64,000 nt of DNA, taken from Microbacterium sp. SORGH_AS_1204. GTDB taxonomy: Bacteria > Actinomycetota > Actinomycetes > Actinomycetales > Microbacteriaceae. Positions 15,827 to 26,536 of this stretch are shown in pieces (position 1 is the first letter of the stretch; each line of letters starts with the position of its first letter). The translations under genes and the position numbers were made by a program. The stretch covers positions 2,976,001 through 3,040,000 of the forward strand of contig NZ_JAUTBD010000001.1 of the NCBI RefSeq assembly GCF_030818935.1. Direction: 5' to 3'. The notes under the pieces are model-generated. The model was not told where the DNA came from. It ran no database searches and saw only the letters and a list, made by a program, of their open reading frames with translations.

Positions 15827-16665
15827 CAGTCGATCTCCCTCGGCACCACGCCGAACGGCGCCAGCTTCTCAGCACCCCCGTCGTGAGCGGTGAGCACCCA
15901 GATGCCCCCATCATGCACGGCGACGCTATGTTCCCAATGGGAGCCTGCCGTGCCGTCGACCGTCGACACCGTCCAGCCGTCGTCCTCGACGAAGGTCTCC
16001 TGATCGCCGATCACGACCATGGGCTCGATCGCCACCGCGAGACCAGGACGCACCTCGGCGCCACGCTCGGGGACGGCGTAGTTGAAGATGCTCGGCGACT
16101 CGTGCATCTTGCGGCCGATGCCGTGGCCGACGTAGTCGCGCAGGATGCCGTACCCGCCCTCGGGCGCGTTCGCCTCGATGTACTGCTCGATCGCGGCACC
16201 CACCTCCCCCAGGTGCGACGCGCGGCTGAGGGCCGCGATGCCCGCCCACAGCGACCCCTCGGTCACCTCGGACAGACGCCGACGGGGGGCCACCAGCTCT
16301 TCGGGCGCATCGCCGGGAACGATGACGGTGAAGGCGGAGTCGCCGTTCCAGCCGCGAAGCTCCGCTCCCGCATCGATCGACAGGATGTCGCCGGCCACCA
16401 GCGGACGATCGTTCGGGATGCCGTGCACCACCTGCTCGTTGACCGACGCGCAGATGGTGTGGCGGTAGCCCCGCACCATCTGGAAGTTCGAGACGGCACC
16501 GCGCGAGGTGATGAGAGCGGATGCCGCCGCGTCGAGCTCGAGGGTCGTCACCCCGGGCGCGACGAGCGCACGAACCGCATCCAGCGCATCGGCCGTGATG
16601 AGCCCGGGCTCGATCATCGACCGCAGCTGCGCGGGCTTTTTGTAGACGGAGGAACGCAGTCCCAC
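15826..16665 (-). CDS. map: Type I methionine aminopeptidase (279 aa)
   Basis: It removes the N-terminal Met from nascent proteins. All five metal ligands are present: Asp in SIDAGAE, Asp in WNGDSAFT, His in YVGHGIGRKMHESP, Glu in AIEPMVV and Glu in SHWEHSVAV. The start is a GTG at 16665, one nucleotide after the adk stop, indicating translational coupling. It lies in the conserved secY-adk-map order. Its length is normal for actinobacterial MetAP of type Ia/c. Confidence 0.95.
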   Translation of the reverse strand: MGLRSSVYKKPAQLRSMIEPGLITADALDAVRALVAPGVTTLELDAAASALITSRGAVSNFQMVRGYRHTICASVNEQVVHGIPNDRPLVAGDILSIDAGAELRGWNGDSAFTVIVPGDAPEELVAPRRRLSEVTEGSLWAGIAALSRASHLGEVGAAIEQYIEANAPEGGYGILRDYVGHGIGRKMHESPSIFNYAVPERGAEVRPGLAVAIEPMVVIGDQETFVEDDGWTVSTVDGTAGSHWEHSVAVHDGGIWVLTAHDGGAEKLAPFGVVPREID

Positions 16666-16666
16666 G

Positions 16667-17263
16667 TCACGCAGCCGGCGACGCGAGGATGCCGCGCGCT
16701 TCGAGGGCCGCGAAGATGCGCGCCGTCACCTCGTCGAGGCTGCCGACGCCGTCGATCTCGTCGACCACGCCGCGCGTGCCGTACACGTCGAGGATCGGCG
16801 CGGTCTCGCGCTCGTAGATGCCGAGTCGCGTGGCGATCGCCTCTTCGGTGTCGTCGGCGCGCCCCTGCTCCGCCGCCCGCGCCGTCAGCCGGGACAGCGA
16901 TTCCTCGCGGGGGACGACGAGGGCGATCACGGCGTCGAGAGCGTCGCCGCGGCCCTCGAGGAACTCGTCGAGATGCATGACCTGGGCCAGGTTGCGCGGA
17001 TAGCCGTCGAGGAGGAAGCCCTCGGCGGCATCGGCCTGCGACAACCGATCGCGGACGACTGCGCTCGTGAGCTCATCGGGGACGAGGTCACCGGCATCGA
17101 TGATGGCTTTGACCTGCTGACCCAGCTCGGTGCCGTCCTTGACGTTCGCCCGGAAGACGTCCCCGGTCGAGACGACCGGGATGCCCAGCGCCTCGCCGAC
17201 GCGGACGCCCTGCGTCCCCTTGCCGGAGCCCTGAGGGCCGACGATCAGAAGACGCGCGCTCAT
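16667..17263 (-). CDS. adk: Adenylate kinase, short-lid form (198 aa)
   Basis: It interconverts ATP + AMP and 2 ADP. The P-loop is [10 protein letters not shown] (residues 8-17), the AMP-binding region includes [12 protein letters not shown], and [13 protein letters not shown] precedes the lid. The lid is short ([15 protein letters not shown]) and has no Cys4 zinc site, as in the short bacterial forms. The ATG at 17263 overlaps the secY stop by 4 nt (ATGA), so translation is coupled to SecY. Confidence 0.96.
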   Translation of the reverse strand: MSARLLIVGPQGSGKGTQGVRVGEALGIPVVSTGDVFRANVKDGTELGQQVKAIIDAGDLVPDELTSAVVRDRLSQADAAEGFLLDGYPRNLAQVMHLDEFLEGRGDALDAVIALVVPREESLSRLTARAAEQGRADDTEEAIATRLGIYERETAPILDVYGTRGVVDEIDGVGSLDEVTARIFAALEARGILASPAA

Positions 17264-18583
17264 CGCAGCAACCCCTCGTAGTGACGCTGCTGGAGCTGTG
17301 CGTCGATTTGTTTGACGGTCTCGAGGCCGACACCGACGATGATCAGGATGGATGCTCCACCGAACGGGAAGTTCTGGTTCGCACCGACCGTCGCGAGCGC
17401 CACGAGCGGCAGCAGCGCGATGAGGCCGAGGTAGATCGACCCCGGAAGCGTGATGCGCGTGAGCACGTAGTCGAGGTATTCGGCCGTCGGACGACCCGCG
17501 CGGATGCCGGGGATGAACCCGCCGTACTTCTTCATGTTGTCGGCGACGTCGACCGGGTTGAAGGTGATCGCGACGTAGAAGTACGCGAAGCCGATGATGA
17601 GGAGGAAGTAGATCAGCATGTAGAGCGGGTGGTCGCCGCGCGTGAGGTACTGGGAGATCCACGTGACCCACGCCGCCGGCTCCTGCCCCGGCTGCGGCTG
17701 GTTGAACTGCGCGATGAGCGCGGGGATGTACAGCAGCGACGAGGCGAAGATGACGGGCACGACGCCGGCCATGTTGACCTTGATCGGGATGTAGGTGTTC
17801 GTCCCGCCGTAGGTGCGACGGCCCACCATGCGCTTGGCGTACTGCACGGGGATGCGCCGCTGGGACTGCTCGACGAACACCACCAGGGCGACGATCACGA
17901 TGCTGACGGCGAGCACGAGCAGGAAGACCTCGACGCCGCGGGCGTTCAGGATCGAGAGCATGGCGCCGGGGAAAGGTGGCGGCGATCGAGGTGAAGATGA
18001 GGATGGACATGCCGTTGCCCACGCCGCGCTCGGTGACCAGCTCGGCGAACCACATGACCAGGCCCGTACCGGCGGTCATCGTGATGATCATGAGCAGCTG
18101 CGCCCACCAGATGTCGTTCGTCAGCAGCTGCTGGCATTCGGGCACGCCGGCGGAACCGAAGAGCTGACCCGAGCGCGCGACCGTCACCAGCGTGGTCGAC
18201 TGCAGCAGCGCGAGGGCGATCGTCAGATAGCGCGTGTACTGCGTGAGCTTCGCCTGACCCGCCTGACCTTCTTTGTAGAGGGTCTCGAAGTGCGGGATGA
18301 CCACGCGGAGCAACTGCACGATGATCGTCGCGGTGATGTACGGCATGACGCCGAGCGCGAAGATCGACAACTGCAGCAACGCGCCACCCGAGAACAGGTT
18401 GACCAGGGACAGAAGACCCTCGGTCCCGCCCGATTGGTCCAGGCACTGCTGAACGTTCGGGAAGTCGACGAAGGGCGTCGGCACGTGGGCACCCAGCCGG
18501 TAGATGGCGATGATGCCCAGCGTGAAGGCGATCTTCCGCCTCAGGTCGGGCGTGCGGAATACCCGCGCGATGGCGCTGAACAA
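17260..18583 (-). CDS. secY: Protein translocase subunit SecY, reading frame broken by +1 base
   Basis: SecY is the channel of the Sec translocon. The N-terminal part (from a TTG start at 18583 with GGAGG upstream) reads [20 protein letters not shown] through [17 protein letters not shown]. The rest ([13 protein letters not shown] to HYEGLLR, 17961-17260) is in the next frame. The break is at AAA 17972-17974: one extra A there (T on the coding strand) turns the expected ACC-TTC-CCC-GGC-GCC-ATG out of frame. Without it the protein is about 440 aa with ten TM segments. Since SecY is essential, a sequence error is more likely than a real lesion. It precedes adk-map. Confidence 0.93.
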
Positions 18584-18648
18584 GGGAGAATCCTCCAGAA
18601 CGATCTCGGAGCGCGACGACGCGCACACCGAATCAGCCTAATGCAGAA

Positions 18649-18678
18649 GGGGCCGACGGCCGTAAGGCCGCCGGCCCC
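18649..18678 (-). terminator. Hairpin between rplO and secY
   Basis: GGGGCCG-A-CGGCC (18649-18661) pairs with GGCCG-C-CGGCCCC (18666-18678), 12 pairs with one mismatch, loop GTAA. It begins 15 nt after the rplO stop and separates the ribosomal genes from secY-adk-map. Confidence 0.8.
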
Positions 18679-18693
18679 CTCCGGGTCGGGTCG

Positions 18694-19224
18694 TCAGTTG
18701 ACGGTACCGCCGGCGGCGACGATCTTCTGCTCGGCCGAGCCGGAGACCTTGTCGACCGAGACGGTCAGCGCGACCGAGAGGTCGCCGGTGCCGAGCACCT
18801 TGACCTTCTCGTTCTTGCGCACAGCACCCTTGGCCACCAGGTCGGCGACGGTCACGTCGCCACCCTGCGGGTAGAGCTCGCCGAGCTTGTCCAGGTTCAC
18901 GACCTGGTACTCGACGCGGAACGGGTTCTTGAAGCCGCGGAGCTTCGGGGTGCGCATGTGCAGCGGCATCTGCCCACCCTCGAAGCCGACCTTGACCTGG
19001 TAACGGGCCTTGGTTCCCTTGGTACCGCGACCGGCCGTCTTACCCTTCGAGCCCTCACCGCGACCGACACGGGTCTTCGCGGTGCGAGCACCCGGGACGG
19101 GACGCAGGTGGTGGACCTTCAGCACGCCGGGGCGCGCCGCGGGGGCTTCCTTCTTCTCGGCCTTGTCGGCCGATGCCTTCTTGGGGGCGTCGACCGTAGC
19201 GGTCTCGTCCTTCTTGGCAGCCAT
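18694..19224 (-). CDS. rplO: 50S ribosomal protein uL15 with N-terminal extension (176 aa)
   Basis: The core starts around residue 33 ([20 protein letters not shown]) and has the Gly/Lys-rich [20 protein letters not shown], then [19 protein letters not shown]. The first 32 residues are an Ala/Lys/Glu-rich extension not found in E. coli L15 (144 aa). Its ATG overlaps the rpmD stop (TAATG). It is the last gene of the S10-spc transcription unit before a hairpin. Confidence 0.97.
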   Translation of the reverse strand: MAAKKDETATVDAPKKASADKAEKKEAPAARPGVLKVHHLRPVPGARTAKTRVGRGEGSKGKTAGRGTKGTKARYQVKVGFEGGQMPLHMRTPKLRGFKNPFRVEYQVVNLDKLGELYPQGGDVTVADLVAKGAVRKNEKVKVLGTGDLSVALTVSVDKVSGSAEQKIVAAGGTVN

Positions 19225-19409
19225 TAGTCGATCTCCTCAACCTTGACGAGGTGGGCGACGGTCTTGACGTAACCGCGCGTCTGCGCGTCGTCGGGACGGA
19301 CGACAGAGTCGCCGATCCGCTTGAGACCGAGCGAACGCAGCGTGTCACGCTGGTTCTGCTTCTCGCTCACCTTGGACTTGATCTGCGTGACCTTCAGACG
19401 CTCGGCCAT
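19224..19409 (-). CDS. rpmD: 50S ribosomal protein uL30 (61 aa)
   Basis: This 61-residue protein has the family pattern [34 protein letters not shown] and [11 protein letters not shown]. The start ATG at 19409 overlaps the rpsE stop by one base (TGATG), and its stop overlaps the rplO start. It is thus translationally coupled on both sides, the normal rpsE-rpmD-rplO arrangement. Confidence 0.97.
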   Translation of the reverse strand: MAERLKVTQIKSKVSEKQNQRDTLRSLGLKRIGDSVVRPDDAQTRGYVKTVAHLVKVEEID

Positions 19410-20089
19410 CAGGCACCTACCTTCTGAGCGGCGGCCTCGGCGCGCACGAGGCGGGCCGGGGCGACCTGGTCGAACTCCAGGCCACGGCGGGCGGCCACGG
19501 CGCGGGGCTCCTCGAGCGACTTCAGCGCCTCGACGGTCGCGTGCACGATGTTGATCGTGTTGGACGAACCGAGCGACTTCGAGAGCACGTCGTGGATGCC
19601 GGCGCACTCGAGCACGGCGCGGACGGGACCGCCGGCGATGACACCGGTACCGGCAGCGGCGGGGCGCAGCAGCACCACACCGGCAGCAGCCTCACCCTGG
19701 ACGGGGTGCGGGATGGTCGAGCCCGAACGGGGGACGCGGAAGAAGTTGCGCTTGGCCTCTTCGACACCCTTCGAGATGGCGAGGGGCACTTCGCGGGCCT
19801 TGCCGTAGCCGACACCCACGACGCCGTTGCCGTCACCGACGACGACGAGCGCGGTGAAGCTGAAGCGACGACCACCCTTGACGACCTTCGAGACGCGGTT
19901 GATGGTGACGACGCGCTCGAGGAACTGGCTCTCGTTGCGGTCGCGCGAACCACGGTCGCGCTGGTTGGCGTTGCGCTCGCGACCACCGCGACGCGGCTCG
20001 CGCTCACGCTCGGCGGGCGCCGTGGCCGCAGCCGCACCCTCAGCCGGGGCAGTCTGCTCGGTCACTTCGGTCTCCTTGTTGTCACTCAC
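19409..20089 (-). CDS. rpsE: 30S ribosomal protein uS5 with disordered N-terminus (226 aa)
   Basis: The core (about 58-225) includes [40 protein letters not shown] and [16 protein letters not shown]. It functions in translational accuracy and mRNA unwinding at the 30S entry. The first 55 residues are Glu/Ala/Arg-rich and low complexity, well beyond the 166-aa E. coli protein. Its start overlaps the rplR stop region by 4 nt. Confidence 0.97.
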   Translation of the reverse strand: MSDNKETEVTEQTAPAEGAAAATAPAEREREPRRGGRERNANQRDRGSRDRNESQFLERVVTINRVSKVVKGGRRFSFTALVVVGDGNGVVGVGYGKAREVPLAISKGVEEAKRNFFRVPRSGSTIPHPVQGEAAAGVVLLRPAAAGTGVIAGGPVRAVLECAGIHDVLSKSLGSSNTINIVHATVEALKSLEEPRAVAARRGLEFDQVAPARLVRAEAAAQKVGA

Positions 20090-20445
20090 AGGTTCAGCCC
20101 TCCTTCGCGAGCTCCGTCGGCGATCGCCGCGACGCGGCCGGCGTAGCGGTTGCCGCCACGGTCGAACACGACGTCGGAGACGCCCACGGCCTTGGCACGC
20201 TCGGCGACGAGCTCGCCGACCTTGCGGGCCTTGGCGGTCTTGTCACCGTCGAAGCCGCGCAGGTCGGTCTCGAGGGTGGAAGCGGAGGCCACGGTGTGGC
20301 CCTTGCTGTCGTCCACGACCTGGACGAAGACGTGGCGCGCGGAGCGCGTCACGACGAGACGGGGGCGCAGCTCGGTGCCCACGACCTTCTTGCGAAGACG
20401 CGCGTGGCGACGAGCACGAGCGACGGACTTTGTCTTGACAGCCAT
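20086..20445 (-). CDS. rplR: 50S ribosomal protein uL18 (119 aa)
   Basis: uL18 binds 5S rRNA. The protein begins [20 protein letters not shown] and has [20 protein letters not shown] and [20 protein letters not shown]. The ATG at 20445 gives the usual 119-aa length; an in-frame GTG at 20451 overlaps the rplF stop and is less likely. Its position between rplF and rpsE is conserved. Confidence 0.97.
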   Translation of the reverse strand: MAVKTKSVARARRHARLRKKVVGTELRPRLVVTRSARHVFVQVVDDSKGHTVASASTLETDLRGFDGDKTAKARKVGELVAERAKAVGVSDVVFDRGGNRYAGRVAAIADGAREGGLNL

Positions 20446-20447
20446 GG

Positions 20448-20984
20448 TCACTTACCACTCTTTCCGGCCTTGCGGCGGACGACCTCGCCCGCGTACCGCA
20501 CACCCTTGCCCTTGTAAGGCTCGGGCTTGCGGATCTTGCGGATGTTGGCTGCGGCCTCGCCGACGGCCTGCTTGTCGATGCCGCTCACGGTGAGCTTGTT
20601 GTTGCCTTCGACCGTGAGGGTGATGCCCGCGGGCGGGTCGATCAGGACCGGGTGCGAGAAGCCGAGGGCGAACTCGACCGAGCTGCCCTTCTGCGCGACG
20701 CGGTAACCCGTGCCGACGACCTCGAGGCCCTTGGTGTAGCCCTGGGTGACACCGATGATGTTGTTGTTGATGAGCGTGCGGGTCAGGCCGTGGAGCGACC
20801 GCGACTCGCGCTCGTCGTCGGGGCGGGTGACGAGAACCTGGTTCTCCTCGACCGACACCTCGAGGGGCTGTGCGATGGTGAGCACGAGCTCGCCCTTCGG
20901 GCCCTTGACGTTGACCTCCCGGCCGTTCACCGAAACGGTGACACCGGCGGGGATGTCGATGGGAAGACGTCCAATACGCGACAT
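20448..20984 (-). CDS. rplF: 50S ribosomal protein uL6 (178 aa)
   Basis: uL6 lies near the sarcin-ricin loop and the factor-binding site. It begins [20 protein letters not shown] and ends with the conserved [20 protein letters not shown]. Its length matches the family (about 178). It is separated by 6 nt from rpsH and by 2 nt from rplR, within the spc operon. Confidence 0.98.
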   Translation of the reverse strand: MSRIGRLPIDIPAGVTVSVNGREVNVKGPKGELVLTIAQPLEVSVEENQVLVTRPDDERESRSLHGLTRTLINNNIIGVTQGYTKGLEVVGTGYRVAQKGSSVEFALGFSHPVLIDPPAGITLTVEGNNKLTVSGIDKQAVGEAAANIRKIRKPEPYKGKGVRYAGEVVRRKAGKSGK

Positions 20985-20990
20985 GTCAGA

Positions 20991-21389
20991 TCACCACACG
21001 TAGGCGAGGACTTCCCCGCCGACGCCCTTCTGCTCGGCCTGACGGTCCGTGAGGAGACCGGAGGAGGTGGACAGGATGGCGACGCCGAGACCGCCGAGGA
21101 CCGTGGGGACCTCGGTCGACTTCGCGTACACGCGGAGTCCGGGCTTGGAGACGCGCTTGATGCCGGCGATGGACCGCTCGCGGTTCGGGCCGTACTTCAG
21201 CGTCATGTTGAGGGTCTGGCCGACGCGAGCGTCTTCGACGCTCCAGTCGGCGATGTAACCCTCCTGCTTGAGGATGGCGGCGATGTTGGTCTTGAGCTTG
21301 GAGCTCGGCATCGACACGGAGTCGTGGTGCGCCGAGTTCGCGTTGCGCAGACGGGTCAGCATGTCTGCGACCGGGTCTGTCATCGTCAT
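20991..21389 (-). CDS. rpsH: 30S ribosomal protein uS8 (132 aa)
   Basis: uS8 is an early 30S assembly protein that binds helix 21 of 16S rRNA and, in E. coli, represses the spc mRNA. It starts [20 protein letters not shown] and has [19 protein letters not shown] near the end. The gene normally placed just before it (rpsN) is missing; a hairpin occupies the 92-nt gap to rplE instead. Confidence 0.98.
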   Translation of the reverse strand: MTMTDPVADMLTRLRNANSAHHDSVSMPSSKLKTNIAAILKQEGYIADWSVEDARVGQTLNMTLKYGPNRERSIAGIKRVSKPGLRVYAKSTEVPTVLGGLGVAILSTSSGLLTDRQAEQKGVGGEVLAYVW

Positions 21390-21451
21390 GTGTTGCTTCT
21401 TTCTTTCATGAGGTTTCGGCTGCCGTTACACGACAGCCGACCTTCGATGAG

Positions 21452-21475
21452 GGGCCCCCGGAAACCCGGGGGCCC
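21452..21475 (-). terminator. Perfect 10-bp GC hairpin between rplE and rpsH
   Basis: GGGCCCCCGG (21452-21461) pairs with CCGGGGGCCC (21466-21475) over the loop AAAC. It begins 6 nt after the rplE stop, inside the spc operon, where rpsN is usually found. There is no T-run. Confidence 0.75.
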
Positions 21476-21481
21476 GAGGGG

Positions 21482-22072
21482 TCAGGCCTGCGCGTCGGCC
21501 GACTGGAAGGGGAAGCCGAGCTGGCGGAGCAGCGAGCGACCCTCGTCGTCGGTCTTGGCTGTGGTGACGATGGTGATGTCGAAACCACGCACGCGGTCGA
21601 TGCGGTCCTGGTCGATCTCGTGGAACACGGACTGCTCCTGGAGACCGAAGGTGTAGTTGCCGTTGCCGTCGAACTGCTTGGCCGACAGACCGCGGAAGTC
21701 GCGGATGCGGGGCAGGGCGAGGTTGACGAGGCGGTCCACGAACTCCCACGCGCGGTCGCCACGCAGGGTGACGTGCGCGCCGATGGCCTGACCTTCGCGC
21801 AGCTTGAACTGCGCGATGGACTTGCGGGCCTTCGTGACGATGGGCTTCTGGCCGGTGATCTTGGTGAGGTCGTCGACCGCACCATCGATCACCTTGCTGT
21901 CGCGAGCGGCCTCGCCGACACCGGTGTTCACGACGACCTTGACCAGACCGGGGATCTGCATGACGTTCGCGTAGCCGAACTCTTCCTGCAGGGCCTTCTT
22001 GATCTCGGTGTTGTACTTCTGCTTCAGGCGGGGCTGGATCTTGCCAGCCACCGCGGCAGTGTCGGTGCTCAT
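21482..22072 (-). CDS. rplE: 50S ribosomal protein uL5 (196 aa)
   Basis: uL5 binds 5S rRNA and contacts the P-site tRNA. The conserved blocks are [40 protein letters not shown] and GVDITI-like [20 protein letters not shown]. The start at 22072 has a short acidic/Ala N-terminus before the core, slightly longer than the 179-aa E. coli protein. rplX ends 2 nt upstream. Confidence 0.98.
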   Translation of the reverse strand: MSTDTAAVAGKIQPRLKQKYNTEIKKALQEEFGYANVMQIPGLVKVVVNTGVGEAARDSKVIDGAVDDLTKITGQKPIVTKARKSIAQFKLREGQAIGAHVTLRGDRAWEFVDRLVNLALPRIRDFRGLSAKQFDGNGNYTFGLQEQSVFHEIDQDRIDRVRGFDITIVTTAKTDDEGRSLLRQLGFPFQSADAQA

Positions 22073-22074
22073 AT

Positions 22075-22434
22075 TCAGAGGTCCTTGCCTGACTTCTTCG
22101 CGTAGCGCACACGGACGGTGCGCTTGACGCCGTCCTTCACCTGCTCCTCGACGCGGTAGCCGACACGCGTCGGCTTCTTGCTCGAAGGGTCGACGATCGC
22201 GACGTTGGAGATGTGGATCGGGGCCTCGAAGGTCTCGATGCCGCCGGTCTTCGTGCCGCGCTGGGACTGGCCGACGCGGTTGTGCTTGGTGACGTAGTTC
22301 ACGCCCTCGACGATGACGCGGTTCTGCTCGGTCAGGACCTCGAGGACCTTACCCTGCTTGCCGCGATCGCCGCCCTTGTCCTGCTTCTTTCCCGAGATGA
22401 CCTGGACCAGGTCACCCTTCTTGATTTTCGCCAT
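22075..22434 (-). CDS. rplX: 50S ribosomal protein uL24 (119 aa)
   Basis: uL24 initiates 50S assembly. The KOW motif is [27 protein letters not shown] (residues about 4-30), followed by [20 protein letters not shown]. Its length is typical for actinobacteria. It is tightly packed between rplN (2 nt) and rplE (2 nt). Confidence 0.97.
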   Translation of the reverse strand: MAKIKKGDLVQVISGKKQDKGGDRGKQGKVLEVLTEQNRVIVEGVNYVTKHNRVGQSQRGTKTGGIETFEAPIHISNVAIVDPSSKKPTRVGYRVEEQVKDGVKRTVRVRYAKKSGKDL

Positions 22435-22436
22435 GA

Positions 22437-22805
22437 TCAGATGACCTCCGGGGCGAGCGAGACGATCTTCATGAACTTCTTGTCGCGAAGCTCACGGCCG
22501 ACCGGTCCGAAGATACGGGTGCCACGGGGCTCCCCGTCGTTCTTCAGGATCACGGCGGCGTTCTCGTCGAACTTGATGTACGAGCCGTCGGGACGGCGGG
22601 TCTGCTTGACGACGCGGACGACGACGGCCTTGACCACGTCGCCCTTCTTGACGTTTCCACCCGGGATCGCGTCCTTGACCGTGGCGACGATGACGTCACC
22701 CAGGCCGGCGTAGCGGCGGTTGGAGCCACCGAGCACGCGGATGGTGAGCAGCTCCTTGGCGCCGGTGTTGTCGGCGACCTTCAGCCGGGATTCGTTCTGA
22801 ATCAC
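22437..22805 (-). CDS. rplN: 50S ribosomal protein uL14 (122 aa)
   Basis: uL14 forms bridges to the 30S subunit and is the docking site for silencing factor RsfS. It begins [20 protein letters not shown] and ends [20 protein letters not shown]. The 122-aa length is exactly that of the family. It follows rpsQ after 35 nt and leads rplX. Confidence 0.98.
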   Translation of the reverse strand: MIQNESRLKVADNTGAKELLTIRVLGGSNRRYAGLGDVIVATVKDAIPGGNVKKGDVVKAVVVRVVKQTRRPDGSYIKFDENAAVILKNDGEPRGTRIFGPVGRELRDKKFMKIVSLAPEVI

Positions 22806-22840
22806 TGTTTACTCCTTGGGTTCCAAGTGAGCCGCGAGGC

Positions 22841-23167
22841 TTACTTGGCCTTCTCGAGGATCTCGACCAGGCGCCAGCGCTTGGTGGCGCTGAGCGGACG
22901 GGTCTCGTTGATGACGACCAGGTCGCCGATGCCGGCCGAGTTGGTCTCGTCGTGGGCCTTGACCTTCGACGTGCGACGGATGACCTTGCCGTAGAGCGGG
23001 TGCTTCACGCGGTCCTCGACCTCGACGACGATCGTCTTGTCCATCTTGTCGCTGACCACGTAGCCACGACGGGACTTGCGGTAACCGCGGGCGTCCTCGT
23101 CACGGACATCGTTCTCGGCGTGCTCGTGACCGGCGACCTGCGCCTCGGCCTTCTTCGCGGTAGCCAT
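22841..23167 (-). CDS. rpsQ: 30S ribosomal protein uS17 with N-terminal extension (108 aa)
   Basis: The core (about residue 30 on) is [39 protein letters not shown] and [15 protein letters not shown]. It is a primary 16S-binding protein. The first 25-30 residues ([20 protein letters not shown]) are an added charged segment relative to E. coli S17 (84 aa). The start overlaps the rpmC stop by 1 nt. Confidence 0.97.
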   Translation of the reverse strand: MATAKKAEAQVAGHEHAENDVRDEDARGYRKSRRGYVVSDKMDKTIVVEVEDRVKHPLYGKVIRRTSKVKAHDETNSAGIGDLVVINETRPLSATKRWRLVEILEKAK

Positions 23168-23481
23168 TACTCCGCCTCTTCCTTCGCGGCGTCGTCAGCG
23201 GCGTCCGCCTTCTTCGCCTTGCTCTTCTTCGCCTTCGTCGCCGCCTCGACCGGAGCCGGGGTGGCGCGGATGCCGAGCTCGCGCTCACGGATGACCGTGT
23301 ACAGACGCGCGATGTCGCGCTTGACTGCACGGATGCGGCCGTGGCTCTCGAGCTGGCCGGTGGCCGACTGGAAGCGCAGGTTGAACAGCTCTTCCTTGGC
23401 CTTGCGCAGCTCCTCGACGAGGCGCTGGTCTTCGAACGTGTCGAGCTCGCTCGGAGCGAGCTGCTTGGTGCCGATCGCCAT
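23167..23481 (-). CDS. rpmC: 50S ribosomal protein uL29 with Ala/Lys tail (104 aa)
   Basis: Residues 8-75 are the helical hairpin of uL29: [40 protein letters not shown]. It sits at the tunnel exit, where SRP and trigger factor dock. The C-terminal 30 residues ([20 protein letters not shown]) are low complexity and absent from E. coli L29 (63 aa). It overlaps rplP and rpsQ by 1 nt each. Confidence 0.96.
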   Translation of the reverse strand: MAIGTKQLAPSELDTFEDQRLVEELRKAKEELFNLRFQSATGQLESHGRIRAVKRDIARLYTVIRERELGIRATPAPVEAATKAKKSKAKKADAADDAAKEEAE

Positions 23482-23900
23482 TACGCGTCGCCCTCCTCGC
23501 GCTTGATGATGCGTGCCTTCAGGGGCAGCTTGTGGATGGCACGGGTCAGTGCTTCACGAGCGAGTTCCTCGTTGACACCTGCGACCTCGAAGAGGACGCG
23601 GCCCGGCTTGACGTTGGCGACCCACCACTCGGGGGAACCCTTACCGGAACCCATGCGGGTTTCGGCGGGCTTCTTCGTGAGCGGACGGTCGGGGTAGATG
23701 TTGATCCACACCTTTCCACCACGCTTGATGTGACGGGTCATCGCGATACGAGCGGACTCGATCTGACGGTTGGTCACGTAAGCGGGGGTCAGGGCCTGGA
23801 TGCCGAACTCACCGAACGACACAGTGGTGCCACCGGTGGCCTGGCCGGAACGACCGGGGTGGTGCTGCTTGCGGTACTTGACCTTGCGGGGGATGAGCAT
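23481..23900 (-). CDS. rplP: 50S ribosomal protein uL16 (139 aa)
   Basis: uL16 organises the A-site region of the large subunit. It starts [20 protein letters not shown] and has [20 protein letters not shown]. The length is normal. It overlaps rpsC and rpmC by 1 nt each, so the rpsC-rplP-rpmC-rpsQ block is translationally coupled. Confidence 0.98.
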   Translation of the reverse strand: MLIPRKVKYRKQHHPGRSGQATGGTTVSFGEFGIQALTPAYVTNRQIESARIAMTRHIKRGGKVWINIYPDRPLTKKPAETRMGSGKGSPEWWVANVKPGRVLFEVAGVNEELAREALTRAIHKLPLKARIIKREEGDA

Positions 23901-24658
23901 TACGCCGACGCTCCTTCTGCCACGGGGGCCTCGTTGCGCGGGCCACGACGACGGTCGCCACCGCGGTCGTCACGACCGCGCGACTTGGGCGCGTTGGCCT
24001 GCTCGCGGGCGAGCTCCTTGTTGGTGAGATCGCCCTTGTAGATCCACACCTTCACGCCGATGCGGCCGAAGGTGGTCTTGGCCTCGTAGAAGCCGTAGTC
24101 GATGTTCGCGCGCAGGGTGTGCAGGGGCACACGGCCTTCGCGGTAGAACTCGGACCGGCTCATCTCGGCGCCGCCGAGACGACCCGACACCTGGATGCGC
24201 ACACCCTTGGCGCCGGCGCGCTGCGCGCCCTGCAGACCCTTGCGCATCGCGCGACGGAACGCCACACGAGCGGACAGCTGCTCGGCGACACCCTGGGCGA
24301 CCAGCTGAGCGTCGGCCTCGGGGTTCTTGACCTCGAGGATGTTCAGCTGGATCTGCTTGCCGGTGAGCTTCTCGAGGTCGGCGCGGATGCGCTCGGCCTC
24401 GGCGCCGCGGCGACCGATCACGATACCCGGGCGGGCGGTGTGGATGTCGACGCGGACGCGGTCACGCGTGCGCTCGATCTCGATGTTGCTGACACCGGCG
24501 CGGTCGAGCGACGTGGTCAGCAGGCGACGGATCTTGATGTCCTCGGCGAGGTAGTCGGCGTAACGCTGACCGGGCTTCGTCGAGTCCGAGAACCACCGCG
24601 ACACGTGGTCGGTGGTGATGCCGAGGCGGAAGCCGTACGGGTTGACCTTCTGTCCCAT
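23900..24658 (-). CDS. rpsC: 30S ribosomal protein uS3 (252 aa)
   Basis: uS3 lines the mRNA entry tunnel. The KH domain has [20 protein letters not shown] (GRRG loop) and the C-terminal domain has [16 protein letters not shown] [20 protein letters not shown]. The C-terminus is a charged Arg/Asp/Gly-rich tail ending in [10 protein letters not shown]. It begins one base into the rplV stop region, in the conserved rplV-rpsC-rplP order. Confidence 0.98.
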   Translation of the reverse strand: MGQKVNPYGFRLGITTDHVSRWFSDSTKPGQRYADYLAEDIKIRRLLTTSLDRAGVSNIEIERTRDRVRVDIHTARPGIVIGRRGAEAERIRADLEKLTGKQIQLNILEVKNPEADAQLVAQGVAEQLSARVAFRRAMRKGLQGAQRAGAKGVRIQVSGRLGGAEMSRSEFYREGRVPLHTLRANIDYGFYEAKTTFGRIGVKVWIYKGDLTNKELAREQANAPKSRGRDDRGGDRRRGPRNEAPVAEGASA

Positions 24659-25056
24659 TACTTGCTCGCCTTCTTGTTGGCGCGAGCCGGGGCCGCCTCA
24701 GCGGTCTCGGGCGTCGCGAGCACGACCGTGATGTGGCTCGTGCGCTTCTTGATCTGGAAGGCGCGACCCTGAGCGCGGGGCTGGAAACGCTTCAGCGTCG
24801 TGCCCTCGTCGACGTACGCGTTCTTCACGTACAGGTCGGCGTCATCCAGGTATTCGTTCGTCTTGTCGGCGGTGACGCGAGCATTCGCGATCGCCGAGGC
24901 GACGAGCTTGTAGATCGGCTCGCTCGCGCCCTGAGGCGCGAACTTCAGGATGGCGAGGGCCTCTTCGGCCTGCTTGCCCTTGATGAGCGCGACGACACGA
25001 CGAGCCTTCTGAGGGGTCACGCGGATGTGTCGCACACGTGCGATGGACTCCACCAT
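24658..25056 (-). CDS. rplV: 50S ribosomal protein uL22 (132 aa)
   Basis: uL22 spans the 50S and its loop reaches the exit tunnel near the macrolide site. Core motifs: [40 protein letters not shown] and [20 protein letters not shown]. It ends in a short basic Ala-rich tail. It lies 22 nt after rpsS. Confidence 0.98.
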   Translation of the reverse strand: MVESIARVRHIRVTPQKARRVVALIKGKQAEEALAILKFAPQGASEPIYKLVASAIANARVTADKTNEYLDDADLYVKNAYVDEGTTLKRFQPRAQGRAFQIKKRTSHITVVLATPETAEAAPARANKKASK

Positions 25057-25078
25057 TTCTCTCTCCTCCTCGGTCGCC

Positions 25079-25360
25079 TTAGCGGCGACGGCCCTTCTTG
25101 TCGTCCTTCACGTGGCCGCGGAAGGTGCGGGTGGGCGAGAACTCGCCCAGCTTGTGGCCGACCATGGTCTCGGTCACGAACACGGGGATGTGCTTGCGAC
25201 CGTCGTGCACGGCGATGGTGTGTCCCAGCATGGCGGGGATGATCATCGAACGGCGCGACCAGGTCTTGATGACGTTCTTCGAACCGGCTTCGTTCTGCGA
25301 GACGACCTTGCGAAGCAGGTGCTCGTCGACGAAGGGGCCCTTCTTAAGGCTGCGAGGCAT
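25079..25360 (-). CDS. rpsS: 30S ribosomal protein uS19 (93 aa)
   Basis: uS19 is in the 30S head and pairs with uS13. It begins [20 protein letters not shown] and carries [20 protein letters not shown] and [20 protein letters not shown]. Length and sequence are typical. It is preceded by rplB with a 12-nt gap. Confidence 0.98.
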   Translation of the reverse strand: MPRSLKKGPFVDEHLLRKVVSQNEAGSKNVIKTWSRRSMIIPAMLGHTIAVHDGRKHIPVFVTETMVGHKLGEFSPTRTFRGHVKDDKKGRRR

Positions 25361-25372
25361 CTTCCTCTACTC

Positions 25373-26212
<840 letters not shown>

Positions 26213-26236
26213 TGTTCTTGTCCTCTATCCCGACCG

Positions 26237-26536
26237 TCAGCCGACAGACGTGAAGATGTCGATGGTGCCCGACTTCAGCGAGACGATGGCGCGCTTGGTG
26301 TCCTTGCGCTTGCCGATGCCGAAGCGGGTGCGACGGGCCTTGCCCACGCGGTTGATCGTGTTGACCGAGGCGACCTTGACGCCGAAGATCTTCTCGATGG
26401 CGAGCTTGATCTCGGTCTTCGACGAGCGGGGGTCCACCAGGAAGGTGTACTTGCCCTCGTCGATGAGCGAGTAGCTCTTCTCGGAGACGACCGGCTTCAG
26501 GATGATGTCGCGCGGGTCCTTGTTGACGGCGCTCAT
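26237..26536 (-). CDS. rplW: 50S ribosomal protein uL23 (99 aa)
   Basis: uL23 is the main docking site for trigger factor and SRP at the tunnel exit. It has [40 protein letters not shown] and [20 protein letters not shown]. Its start overlaps the rplD stop by 4 nt, giving coupled translation. Confidence 0.98.
   Translation of the reverse strand: MSAVNKDPRDIILKPVVSEKSYSLIDEGKYTFLVDPRSSKTEIKLAIEKIFGVKVASVNTINRVGKARRTRFGIGKRKDTKRAIVSLKSGTIDIFTSVG

Noticed and set aside
15335..15914. Programmed frameshifting in the DsbA-like gene
   Set aside because: No slippery heptamer with a downstream stimulator is present; the break is in a GC dinucleotide run, which fits insertion error better.
16667..18628. 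An apparent SecY-adenylate kinase fusion protein
   Set aside because: It arises because the secY frameshift joins the SecY N-terminal frame to the adk frame. The middle part is out-of-frame translation and adk has its own start.
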